Shown here piece by piece: positions 29,717 to 40,379 of a stretch of 64,000 nt of DNA. The position numbers and the translations under genes are program-made. The notes under the pieces are model-generated. The model was given only the letters and a program-made list of their open reading frames with translations, had not been told where the DNA came from and did not search any database. Positions within the stretch are counted from its first letter, which is position 1, and each line of letters opens with the position of its first letter. The stretch covers positions 1,025,014 to 1,089,013 of the forward strand of contig OZ037870.1 in assembly GCA_964035575.1 (NCBI GenBank), given 5' to 3'. Source of the DNA: Rhynchopus sp. YZ270_cl-10. Its lineage: Eukaryota > Euglenozoa > Diplonemea > Diplonemida > Diplonemidae.

Positions 29717-29820
29717 GATCACGAAATGGACGTAATACCGCATGGTTGGGTGTCCACCCCCCCCCGGTACAGCCGATCCTACCAAGGTACACTATCACAG
29801 GGTTTTGTATTTCAAGCCAA
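29717..29820 (+). repeat. Dispersed repeat with CACGAGAGGGCT-type motif
   Basis: A full copy lies between the kelch and IPK1 genes: CACGAAATGGACGTAAT, GCATGGTTGGGTGTCCA, ACCAAGGTACACTATCACAG and TTTTGTATTTCAAGC. Shortly after it come the polypyrimidine tract and the TTTGCAG that precede the IPK1 start codon. Confidence 0.65.
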
Positions 29821-29878
29821 TTTTTTTTCAACCATTCGATAATTTTTCACTAATTTGCAGAAGAAAAAAAATAACACC

Positions 29879-30991
29879 ATGATGACCAAGGAGGAACTGA
29901 AGGCGCTTGCCCCTTCTTTGAAGGTGGAGGAGTGGGACTTCTTTGCGAAGGGACAGGCACATGCGGTGTTCCGGTACGTTGCGGGCGACGCATCGTCGGC
30001 ATGGAACGGGCTGGTGGTGCGGTTCGTACGCAACTCCGGTGGCCCCGACAACTTCGCTTCCGACATCGAACACTGCTTCCACGCGATTGAGTGGCTCCGC
30101 GAGAAAATGTTCTGCACTGTAGGCGACTGCATGGACCTGCCGGTACCCGCTACCGTCACCCCCGAGGTTGCTGCACAGTTCACAGAGAAGGCCGGGATGT
30201 CTCTTGCCCCTGCCTTTGACATCATGCCTGACTACTCCCAATGCGACCTCCTGGTTGAGCTCAAGCCCAAGAAAGGTGTTATCTTTGCATCAGATGCCTG
30301 GTGCGACCAAGACGAAGAACTTACCATCCACGACCCGCTTCTCTCCCAATGCTGCAAGCATTGCATTCAACAGACCACCAAGGTTGCGTCTGGGAGATTC
30401 GACACCCGGTCCCTCTACTGCCCGGTCACTCTGTTTGAGGGGAAGATTGATGAGGCGTTTCACAACCTCTTTCAGGTTCCACAGAACAACCTCCGCATTT
30501 TCAAGGACGGAAAGGATATGGATTTGCCAAGCATCCCCCGCGAAGAGCAGGAGCGGATCACAGCTGAATGCAAGACTGCGCTGACTGCGACCAACATGCT
30601 TGACCGTGTTCTGACCCTCATGCGGGCGATCCCATTGGACATCGCCGTTCTCCACGAGGCTAAGGACAAAGGATCTGAAACGATCGCCTACATACACAAG
30701 GAGGAGACGCTCTGCAGGGTGCAAGAGATGTCAGAGGCAGGGGGGCCCGCATCCACAGAGGTAACCACAAGAGAGGTGACAGAGACGAAGACTGTGGTGC
30801 CCCTGCAGGATGCGATTGACGCGTACTTCATCTCCCGCTCCGCGCAGGACGCAAGCATCATGATCCAGCTCTTCAAGGATAAGCCACCGCAGGCGAAGAT
30901 CATCGACCTCGACAAGAAGTCCGACGAAAAGTTTAAGTTCTGGAAGCAGCAGGAGCAGGATTTGGTGAGTGCGTTTAAGTCGTCGCTTTGA
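29879..30991 (+). CDS. IPK1: Inositol-pentakisphosphate 2-kinase
   Basis: A single exon of 370 residues. Family signatures are visible in order: WDFFAKGQAHAVFRYVAGD (the glycine-rich nucleotide loop equivalent), LVVRFVRN, the hallmark LLVELKPKKG (K129/K131), CKHCIQQTTK (a CxxC element seen in the family's zinc site), YCPVTLFEG and the conserved VPQNNLRIFKDG. The enzyme phosphorylates inositol pentakisphosphate at position 2 to give phytate (InsP6), which supports mRNA export and inositol pyrophosphate synthesis in other eukaryotes. Length is normal for protist forms. A TTTGCAG site lies 18 bases before two consecutive ATG codons; I use the first. A GGTGGA microsatellite follows the stop. Confidence 0.9.
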   Translation: MMTKEELKALAPSLKVEEWDFFAKGQAHAVFRYVAGDASSAWNGLVVRFVRNSGGPDNFASDIEHCFHAIEWLREKMFCTVGDCMDLPVPATVTPEVAAQFTEKAGMSLAPAFDIMPDYSQCDLLVELKPKKGVIFASDAWCDQDEELTIHDPLLSQCCKHCIQQTTKVASGRFDTRSLYCPVTLFEGKIDEAFHNLFQVPQNNLRIFKDGKDMDLPSIPREEQERITAECKTALTATNMLDRVLTLMRAIPLDIAVLHEAKDKGSETIAYIHKEETLCRVQEMSEAGGPASTEVTTREVTETKTVVPLQDAIDAYFISRSAQDASIMIQLFKDKPPQAKIIDLDKKSDEKFKFWKQQEQDLVSAFKSSL

Positions 30992-31631
30992 TAGAGGAAG
31001 GGGAGGAAGAGGAGGGGGAGCAGTTACAAACCCGAGTGATTTCGCATTTTATTATGCCGTTTTAAGGTAGAAGGGAGGTGGAGGTGGAGGTGGAGGTGGA
31101 GGTGGAGGTGGAGGTGGAGGTGGAGCTCATCCTCGGGTGTCCACACTAATGCAACCAAGTTTTCGTAAAAAAATAAAGTACACAAAAAAAACAGAAAAAA
31201 AAAGAAAGTGAAAGTTTAGTTCAGTGAAAAGTAGTAAAGTAAAAAGCAGCCCTGAAGGGGGTTTGTTGATACATTTTTTAAAAAACCAAAAAAAAGTATC
31301 GTCTGTCAACGCAAAAATCAGGGAGGGAAAACCCCCTTTTTCAATACCCTGATTTTTTTTTTTTTTTTTGCAAAAGGAAAAAAACAACAAAAAAACACAA
31401 CGTCTTCAAAAAAACAGTATTTTTGTCCAAATTTCCCTTTTTTTTCCCCTCCCTTCCCTTTCTCTTTTTTTTCTCCCAACACCTCTTCATTTCCCTTTTA
31501 CTCATTTTTGACATTTTGATACCCCCATCCTATCCTCCAGAGAAAAAAGCACTTGCATCATTATATGCCATAGCACAACACAGACGTAGTTCTCGCTTTG
31601 CCAAGCGTGGAAGCATACACCTATTGTTACT
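30992..31631. other. Spacer with GGTGGA microsatellite, no gene
   Basis: It contains the GGTGGA array at about 31076-31124, then a relic of the poly-A SINE (CCACACTAATGCAACCAAG near 31140), A-rich and T-rich tracts, and a long pyrimidine stretch before the IQ/ankyrin gene. I see no gene in it. Confidence 0.65.
31076..31124 (+). repeat. GGTGGA hexanucleotide microsatellite
   Basis: About eight tandem GGAGGT units lie roughly 90 bases after the IPK1 stop. They would form a G-rich transcript on the sense strand. Confidence 0.9.
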
Positions 31632-34600
31632 ATGGGGCAAGATGCAAGCCGTGAACCTTCAAGCCCACAGGAGCTTTATCAGTGGTGTTTGAACTACCAC
31701 AGCCGTGGGCGCACCCGAAACCTGCGACTGTTGCTGGAGCAGACATCGGAGAAGATTCTTGGTGGCGGTCTGCTGGCGCTGCAGATTGTTGGGAGGATCG
31801 ACTCTACGTACCAGGGAGATGCTATTGAGGAGCCCTCTGATGCTGAGGCTTCCTTTGATGACGCAGGCGGAGTGCGCTTTGAAGTGCCCACCTCCACAGG
31901 AGGGAATACCAAAGCACGCCCGTTGTCTGCGAGGGCTCAGACCGTCCGAGAGCGAGCACAGTTTGAGGTTCCAACAACAATCCGATATCTCAGTCTCCTC
32001 GTAGGCAGATGCCCGCATATGGAGTGCAAGCTCGCCTTTTTGGTGCTCGCACGTACAGTCTCGAATATCATACCGCAGACGAAGGCGCAGCGGCAGGACA
32101 ACCAAAAGGCAATAGCAGGCATCACCCATTTCGTGATAGAAGGTGCCTTAGCGTTGCGTGACATAAAAATAGAGGAGTTAGTGCAGATCAGCGATGTGAT
32201 CCGTCTTTATGCAAAAATTCCTGCCTTTCGAGACCGTTTTTTGCAAGGGGAAGCTCCCAAGAATTTGCTTGAAAAGGTGAGTTCTACTCGTGGAACGGCG
32301 GAGAACCTGACGATAGTGTGTGTGTTTGGTGCATTAAGGGCGGTACTGACATATGACGCTAACTCTGTTGATATGGTTCGTGAGGCGATTGTACGATTTC
32401 AACCTGATACCCATTTGGTTATGTCCCTCGAGACGTTTCATGTTGAGTCGACGGCTCTTATTGAGCAGATGTCGCTTACGACGTTGCTTATCCAGTACCA
32501 CGCTGACTTTGCGCTGTCGCTTAATGGCGTGGCAGCGTACGCAGAGCACTACCTCTCCGGGAAGCATGGGTGGAACATCAACGACAGTGCGGTGCTCTGT
32601 CTGGCGCAGGCGCTCTGCTTTCTCATTGAACTGAACAAAGAGGACGTTGTCGCGAAGCTCGACCCGGTCACCTTAATCAGAACGTGCCGGAGGGTGATTG
32701 TCAGGTTTGGCCTGCATGAATCCGTTCTTATCTACATTTCTATTGTCTTAGAGCACGCTTTAAAGGCAGTTATGCACAAAGTCATCCTACGGTACGAAGC
32801 CCTAGAGGATGTAGATGGAGCGGATGAGAGCGTCCCTGACGATGTTATCCTTTTATGCATGGACACGTGCGCGTCGCTGTTAACACGTGTTGTGGCAGTG
32901 GTGACAACCGACACGGATCTTCTCTCTTCGACTCTCGGGAAGGTGTGCATTTTGATACAACTTTTCTCTCACGTTCGTCGTCATAAGGCGATTCTTCTGA
33001 ACCATGCATGCACCCACCTTCTTGTTCACCATGTCATCAGTGGTCCGGACTTTCCTGATTGGATTCTTGTTCCCGCGATCGAAACGGTGTCCTCGCTTCT
33101 AGGGTCTGAACAGATGGCAACAGAGATGGCGCCTGTTGTTGGTGAGAGGGCTCTGCGGTTTGATGTGAACAAGATTGTTCCTCTGTTGTGCCGTTTGCTT
33201 GCCGCAGCGAAGCATGACATTCTGCCGAGACTGACTGTCGCGATTGCGGTGTTCCGTGCGTTGGATGCTTTGGTGGATGCGGAAGGGAATGCACGGTTTT
33301 TGTTCAAATCGATGAGCGTCGCAGAGATGTGGGTGTGGCGATCGCTCAAGGTGCACTTCGTCAAGCAAGAAGAGCAGCAGGAGAGCTTACGGCGTGTGAA
33401 GCTGACGATGGAGCCTGACAAGGCTGCGGTGCTGCAGGCGGGGAGGGAGTACAGCATGAAGGCCGCCATGCGTCTGATGTGCGTGCAGGCAGAGTGGGAG
33501 ACACGCGTTGAGCGGATGCTTGCAGCGAACAATCTTGCCCTCCCGCAGGGCCACAAATGGGTCGTGAACCAGACACCCAAGACCGAGGCAGCTCTTGAAG
33601 GATACACCACAGAATGCTCCCGTATTGCTGGCGTCGTGCACGAAAAGATCTCCCTCCACCCCGACATCGGCGACCACTTCGAAAAATACACCGACCGCGC
33701 GCAAAAACTCCAAAAATGGTACAAAAAGAAGTTCGCTGTCGTCCAACTCAACAAAACCACACGCGAATACCAACGCCACACCCATGCTGCAACCCTCATC
33801 CAATCTCTCTGGCGTGGTCTGCAAGCACGGCGCGAACATAGAGAAACTATCAAGGGCGAGCTGCTTCGGAGCAACGCGGCTGTTAAGGTGCAACGACATT
33901 GGCGTGCTCATGTTAAGAATTGGGTGAAGAATCGGGATATGATGGTGAGCTTCATATGCCAGAAGATGGGGGTTGCGTTTAAGCAGTCGCCGCCTGGGTC
34001 TCGCAATGGGAAGCTTCCGAAACTGCGCCGTTCTGTGGTGCAGCTGAAGGAGTGGAACTACTACAACACCGTGCAGCCGCAGGCGGAGAGCGACCGGCAC
34101 TACTCCCTGGTGCTCTTCTACTCGCAGTGCACCCCACCCAACATCTTCCCCATCTTCGAGCGTATAGCAATCCTCTTCAAAGAATGCACCAACCTCATTC
34201 TCGGCATCGTCGAAGGCAATGAATGCCCAAAGCTCACAGCGGGACTCAAAATACCTGGGTATGAATTTTTTTTCGACCCATTTGGGCACCACACCCCCAA
34301 GATGAATTCTTATATAGTGAATATGGAGCTCATCCCTCCTCGCTAATACAAAAATTTTCAATCAATCTGAATAAAATTGACAACAAACAGCTTCCCAACC
34401 CTTCTCTGGTACGACAAGCAGAACGAACAGCATGAATACACCCCGTATGTAAACAAAATAATTTAAAAAAATCTATAAAAAAAATCATCAGATCTTGGCC
34501 TGAAAAGCCGCTTTCCCTTCGCGAACCTATCCTGGTTTATATGGCAATACAGATTCAACGCAGTTGGAGGGGGATGAAGGTGAAACGGGCTTACAAATCG

Positions 34601-36544
34601 CTTATTAATAAGATTCGAGAGTACACTGAGATGCAGAGAACCTCGGCTATGGAAGATGCATGCGTGACGGGAGACCAAGAAAAATTATATCACTTACTCT
34701 CTACGGGATACAACCCAGACAAACTCTGTTTCAAGGGTGACCTTCCTCTGAACCTCTGCATCCGTCATGGGCAAAAGGAGTGTTTCGGGGATCTTCTGAA
34801 GGCAGGTGCAAACATAAACTGCGTCGATGCAAAGAACCACCCACCTCTCTTCTACGCAGTGTCCCTAGGGCAACACGAAGTCCTCCGTATGCTTGCGAAG
34901 AACGGTGCGGATATTGGCATAAAAGATGTATACAAACGGAACATTCTTCACATCGCCTGCGAAACACGGCAGGAAAGCATTGCCTTGCTTCTAATCAATA
35001 TGAGTCATGATAAGCTGGCGTTCTCTCAAGATATTAATAACTATACCCCGCTTGATTATGCATTGAGTACTGGATTAGAAAAAGTTGGATTGGAGATGAT
35101 GCGAATCGGTGTACCAGTCAACGAACATATCGAGCAGGGGTTTATCTTCCACTCTCTGTTGAAGCAAATGGAGAACATAACGAAGCTGATTATTCAGCAG
35201 AATTTAACTGATTTGAACCAAGATGATGGTACCCCAGAGAAGTGGGCGCCTATTCACTATGCCGCTTCTTTAGGCCAGATTGCAGTGTTAAAAAAGCTTG
35301 TCCAAGCGGGGGTAGAATTGGATATTACAAACGCAGAGCATCAAACCGCGTTGCACATTGCAGCACAAAAGGGGCATTCCGCTTGTGTCAACCTTTTATT
35401 CAACGCTATGAAAGTTGTGGCAGTGGAGCTGCTCAGCATGGACCCGATCTCCGAGCTTGAAGAGGGTGCCGGGTGTGATACCTTGGGGCCCTATGTAGAC
35501 AGTGGTGGGAACACGGTGTTGCATTATGCCTGCACAAAGCCGTCTTTGGCGGTCTTTTCGGAAAAGGTGATTAAGCTTGTACAGGATGTAGAGGACCTGC
35601 CATTGCAGAATGTGACAGGGAATACACCGCTGCACTATGCGGCTAGTGCAGGTATCTACTTCGTGAGCTTGCAGCTGGCGAGAAGGTGGGGTGCATACGG
35701 CCACGTGGACCTGGTCAATGAGAACGGCAACACAGCGCTGCACCTTGCCATGAGCAATGGTCATAGAGAGGTTATGCAGATGCTCCTGGAGGTCGGTGCG
35801 GACATGGATATTCTGGATCCAGGGGGCAATTCGCTCCTTCATTTGGCGGTGTCGTGCAGTGCTCTGGAGCCCAAGCAGCACCTCTCGGCAGTATGTCCGA
35901 TTTTTTTATTGGAATAAAATTCAAACAATTTTTTTTTAAATAAAAACCTTCCTCGTGGTAACCCTGTGCATGCCAATGAAATGCTTTCTGGGGTTCGATA
36001 ACGCAGCGGAGAATCTTGGCGTGATGTACGGTGAGGCGTTTGTACTTTTCAACTTCTTTCTTTTACAGATCCAACACCTCTTAGTAACCTGCCAACACCC
36101 CGCAACCCCGGAAGATAAAAAGGGTAAAACTCCTCTCCACCTAGCAGCAGGGTTCGGACTGTTTCCCATTCTTCAGGTATGTTTTTTTTCCCAATTTTTT
36201 TTTCCACAGATTATCAAAATAACATACAACAGGATTTGGTGAACAGCGTGAACCCTGACAAGAATGGGCGTGTGAAGTATTTGAATATGTGTGACAGGGA
36301 AGGGAACACAGCACTACACTATGCATGCCAGCGGAGCAAGATAGAGACCGACAAGAACTCCCCGAACTACCCGTACAACCATCCTATGATCCTGTTCCTC
36401 ATTGTTGAAGGCGCTGACCCCTATTCCGTCAACTGCCAAGGTACAAAGCCAGCAGATCTCGTAGAGCACGTTCACGTCATCCGCAGAGCTGTCGCAATGC
36501 GGAAAGAAAAGCTACAAGAAGAGGAAGTCCGCAAATTGATGTAA
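31632..36544 (+). CDS. IQ-motif and ankyrin-repeat protein (IQANK1-like), five exons
   Basis: Exons are 31632-34258, 34391-34444, 34492-35890, 36069-36176 and 36233-36544, giving 1499 residues; every junction keeps frame and all donors begin GTATG. The first 700 residues are helical and HEAT/armadillo-like without a sharp signature. IQ motifs follow at about 716-765 (AATLIQSLWRGLQARREHR, AVKVQRHWRAHVK) and about 911-930 (AIQIQRSWRGMKVKRAY). Ankyrin repeats fill about 945-1470 (e.g. HPPLFYAVSLGQHEVLRML, GNTALHLAMSNGHREVMQML). IQ motifs bind calmodulin; the IQ-ankyrin order is as in IQANK1, a protein found in ciliated organisms. The N-terminus MGQDAS fits an N-myristoylation site. Intron 3 contains a dispersed repeat. 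A palindromic element follows the stop by 68 bases. Confidence 0.8.
35970..36060 (+). repeat. Dispersed repeat (long GGGGTTCGATAA form) inside an intron
   Basis: It matches 19455-19550: CCAATGAAATGCTTTCTGGG, GTTCGATAAC, GCGGAGAA, GGTGAGGCGTTTGTACTT and TTCAACTTCTTTC. It occupies most of intron 3 (35891-36068) of the IQ/ankyrin gene and supplies the polypyrimidine tract before its acceptor. Confidence 0.7.
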
Positions 36545-37148
36545 CCGTTTTCCTGTTCCGATTTTTTTACAAAAGGAGGGCAGTCAAAGGAAACTATGGG
36601 GGGTGGCGGTAATGGTGGCAGGATTGTGATGGGAGCCCATTGGAATACGCAAAATACATCACAATGCGTGTATTGTGATGTATTTTGCGTGTTCCAATGG
36701 GCTCCCATCACAATACTGCCACCATTAGGTGGCGGGGAAACTGAATTCTAGCCTTAAGGCGGAGTGCAGAATTGGTCTCTTAGTGGAAGAACCACAGACG
36801 CCCTTTCTGTTTGCCCCTAGAAAAAAAGCAGGGGGAGAAACGATTATTTTGTTTTTATTTAGAATTTGGAGAAAGCACCACCCATACACAACCCCCTTCA
36901 GAACGACCAGACTTGAAAAAAGTAAAAAAAAGAAAAACTATGTAAAAGATGTTGTGAAGAAAGGAGATTTATCAGGCGTTTTGCACCACCGGCGTTTTTT
37001 TTTTCTTTTTGTTTCTTTTGTGACTCGATTTGTTGCACACCAACCACGGACGGTGCCTGCCAAATTCTGTAGAAATATACACCGACATATTTCCCCCCCC
37101 CGCAGCTGTCCAGTTTTCTCTCACTCTCTTACTCTTCGCTCTTTCATT
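36545..37148. other. Spacer with palindromic element, no gene
   Basis: It holds the 114-bp palindromic element at 36612-36725 and otherwise AT-rich and T-rich sequence up to the next start codon. The open frame covering most of it has no domain and includes the palindrome flank. Confidence 0.6.
36612..36725. mobile_element. Palindromic foldback element (TA target), copy 1
   Basis: A 114-bp near-perfect palindrome with arms ATGGTGGCAG, ATTGTGATGGGAGCCCATTG and GAATACGCAAAATACATCAC and their complements, flanked by TA on both sides. A second copy lies at 51381-51495. No coding capacity. It behaves like a MITE of a TA-targeting family (inference). Confidence 0.85.
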
Positions 37149-39140
37149 ATGATCGAGGAAATCGTTGAACCCGATTGCCAAACCCTCCGCACCCATGCTA
37201 CCAATCAACAACGGTCCCGCACACTAGCCCCGCAGAAACTCCTTGATTCCGCAAACATCCCGAGAGACACATTGCCGTATGTCTCCTCCCTCATCCCCCC
37301 CTACCCAGATTGCCTTTTTTTTTACCCTTTTCGTTGCTACTTCGCTGGGGTCTACATTTTATCCCACCCTTTGAGCCGTGTTTTGGCACATTTCAACTTC
37401 TCTCTATTGGCCACACGAGATGCGTTTGGCTTATCTTAAAACAACCCATTTGTACTATTTCCCTTTGTCCTCATACCTCTCTCTATCTCCAGACTCCCCT
37501 CCTTGGTCTGCCGCTCACCGAGAGGATCGTTAAGGGGTACCCCGCGAGGTTCGCCACGAGGATCTGTCAATGATTTCCTCGGCGATCCACAAATGGTGTC
37601 TCAGATCCGTGCATTGCAGTCACAACGCTTGGTCGCGATTGTGAAGGATATAAAGGCGTTGGAGGAGGCGCTGACGGAGGAGCAACACATTCCACAGCCC
37701 CCTGCACGGAAGGCCGCTCCGGGTCCACGACATCGGGTGTCCATGGTGTCACCACGGCCTCCGGTGGCGAAGACACATCAAAATTATTTGAGAGACCGTG
37801 TCCAGTATTTGCGGAGTTTGCCTGCAGAGGAGCTGCGGGAGTGGCGGTACAGCATTGTACAGAGTGTGTCGGAGAGGGAGGCGGAGAAGGTGCGTGCGAT
37901 TATGGAGCGTCGTGCGTGCCAAAGAACGTTACCTACAGCATCCAGCTGGGAGGCAAGCTGGCAGCGCGCAAAGCAAAGCCGTGTCACCATGGTTCTTGAT
38001 AAACAGGCAGTCTCCGAGGCGCACCTCACCGACGTTATGAAACGCCATCACGTCGCAGACCGGAAGCGGGCCCAAACGCTCTCTCCTGAAGAGCTCCGCT
38101 ACGCTGGCTTCTCCACTCTCATCACCCTCTGGAAATCCCTGGAAGCGGTGCCTGCGTTAATAAAGCTGGGGAATATGTGGAATGTCCAAGGAAACAATAG
38201 TCTTGCAGAAAAATATGGTCAAATTTGGCTAAAAAACACGAGAGCGCGTGTCCACAAACGGCGTCTAAACGACGCACGGCGCACAATAGAGGGAGTGTGT
38301 TGCAGGCTTATTATTAAGTTGCGTATTAGAAGACGTCGGAGAAGTGCTGATACTGTGGTGCACTTTCTTAGAGTGATGAAGCAGAGTAATCATATCGCAC
38401 GAAGCGTGCATATGGTGGTGCATAGAATAGCGCAGATTAAGAAGTGGTGGCAGTTGGCCTTGGTGACCAGGGCAACGCGGCTGTCGCTCGCAATGAAGCA
38501 ATGGGTGGTGTTCAGCGCGCAGCAGTCCGTGGTCTCAGCAAGGGGTCGCAAAAAGAAGGCGGTGCTAGTAAAGAACTCTCCTATCTGGCTGGACACAGAC
38601 GTTTCGGTGAATGTGTATCTCGATGCGATTAAAAAGGTGCGCGATGGAGTGGACGCACATACCGAGCTTGAGATGCTCCGCGCATTGTGCTCAACATGGG
38701 TTGCAACCAACATGCGTGCGAACGCAGTGGCCTGGACTGCGTACGACCTTGCAGTAGAAGAGTACCTCCGTCTCAAGAAGCACAAACTCGTTCTCGCAAA
38801 CTTCGGAGGCACCGGAGGAAAGATCAACACCCATGCGATGGTAGTACGCAAAGGCAAGCGTGACAGGTGGCGGAACTTCAACATATCGCTTGCAAACGGG
38901 CAGGAGCAGGAGGACGCTGATACACTCAACCTTTCCATTCCTACCAGGTATGCATCAAAATACAAGAGAGAGAGTGTGAGAGAGGGAAAGACAAAATACC
39001 CTAAATACACGCAACCTCTCTCGCTTTGCAGGCCTAATCTGCGCTACTGCATGAACCATGACGAGCTAGAAGAAGTCACAAATAACCTTGCGAAAATAAC
39101 CTGGGCGCAGGACAGAAGGCTCTGCACGCTGACTGCGTGA
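37149..39140 (+). CDS. Basic IQ-like protein, three exons, possibly axonemal
   Basis: Exons are 37149-37276, 37493-38947 and 39032-39140, giving 563 residues. Intron 1 (216 bases) starts GTATGT and joins LDSANIPRDTLP to LPSLVCRSPRG. Intron 2 (84 bases, GTATGC...TTTGCAG) is a multiple of three without an in-frame stop, so read-through would add 28 residues. After an Arg-Gly-Ser/Thr-Pro repeat (SPRGSLRGTPRGSPRGS) the protein is helical and basic; residues about 300-370 carry IQ-like helices such as IRRRRRSADTVVHFLRVMK and AQIKKWWQLA. Such helices are common in calmodulin-binding ciliary proteins, but I do not recognise an orthologue. No signal peptide or membrane span. Intron 1 contains a decayed CCACCCTTTG repeat and a CACGAGATGCG LINE-tail relic. 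Confidence 0.65.
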
Positions 39141-39235
39141 AAGAGAAGAATGTGCCACAGTCTTGCTTTGCTTTGCCGCAGCTTTTGACCGATTCACTCC
39201 ATCAAATATGTCCGCCAAAAAAACAAAGGCCACTT

Positions 39236-39870
39236 CGGCAGAGCCACAGCGGAGCCATCCATTGGACCACATGGTGTCAGTGGACTGGAGCGGGTTTGGA
39301 ATGACGGAGTGACAGCGAAGTCATAGCGGAGCCGTGGCTCTGCGGGAGTCCGGTGCGTTCGGTAGACTCCTGAAATGATTCACAAAAAAAACTTCGCCGG
39401 ATTTCAAACGATTGAAAATGGTTGTTGCTTGTTGTTGTATTTTCTTGTTTTTTTTTTTTTTTGCCAATTGCGTTCATTCCCTTGTCTTACTTTTTCTTTT
39501 TTTTCCAGTGTCTGCATCCCAGACCGACCTTCACAAAAGATGTGTGCACTGTGGGGGCACCTTCATCTTTTAAACTTTTCATTGCTTGTACTTTCATCCG
39601 GATGGCTGGCATCGTACGTGGGTCAGTCGAGAGGTGCCTGCATTCAACAACTACAGTTTCATTTGCATTTGTACAATTTCCACACACTCCCCATGCACCC
39701 CACACTCCATCTTCCCCCTCCCCTCTCCCTACCAAACTCGGGCATTCTTTACCTTTACCAAGACAATGATGCACCGAATTTCTACCCCCTATTTGACATC
39801 GCTCCACTTCCAAAAAAGTTGCCCCCTTTTTTTTTTCACCCCCCCACATTCCCCCGGGTTTCACCTCCTA
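39236..39870 (+). repeat. Duplicated spacer block, copy 1
   Basis: The block GAGCCATCCATTGGACCACA through GCCGGATTTCAAACGATTG, followed after a gap by ACTCCATCTTCCCCCTCCCC and CCAAACTCGGGC, is repeated at 46130-46500. A CATCCGGATGGCTGG repeat (39585-39660) interrupts copy 1. Copy 1 continues at 40318 with GAACAACCCACACCACCCAT, matching 46517; copy 2 lacks the roughly 440 bases in between. Confidence 0.75.
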
Positions 39871-40345
39871 GTCAGCTGCTTCGGTGACGTCATGCCCATG
39901 CGGACGCGGCGCTCTTCTGTGTGGAGTACGTCCCACGCACGTCCCAGTTCTGATGGCTCACGGGTTTGCTCATTCAGCATGTTTGTTTCAATAACATCGT
40001 TCGGAAGCTCCTCATTCTCCGGCGCTGGTGTAGTAGGTATTTGGCTGTGGAGATTTGTGGATTGCAGTGAATCGCTCCAAGGTGTCGGCTTCTTGAAAAA
40101 ATGTTCTTGTTTTTGTGCAGGATTTTCTGGGGGCACCAAATGCTTCGTTACGAGGTCCATCTCTTCCTCCCTCTTTGCTCTTTTGAAGTACTTCTCTTCG
40201 CTTCCACCGTGGCGAATGCACGCTTTCGCCCTTCCTCTGTCAACTCCTTTTGTCGCACCTTCAGGGTTTCGTCATACTCTTGCCAGCGCATTTGATACCC
40301 TGCCTTCGCTGCCGTCCTCTCTATTGAACAACCCACACCACCCAT
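39861..40345 (-). CDS. Possible small gene on the minus strand
   Basis: Two overlapping minus-strand frames have protein-like composition: 40345-40148 (starting MGGVGCSIERTAAKAGYQMR, then KVRQKELTEEGRKRAF) and 40160-39861 (MDLVTKHLVPPENPAQKQEH ... MGMTSPKQLTRR). They abut with a frame change, so a real gene would need an intron I cannot place; the best candidate, a 41-base GTATG...ACAG interval, lacks a pyrimidine tract. If real, it would be the only gene on this strand and would start 35 bases from the divergent metacaspase-like gene. The segment 39880-40318 is missing from the duplicated copy at 46.1-46.55 kb. I see no domain. Confidence 0.3.
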
Positions 40346-40379
40346 CCCCAGCAGACAACCTCATACACCCAATGAAACC

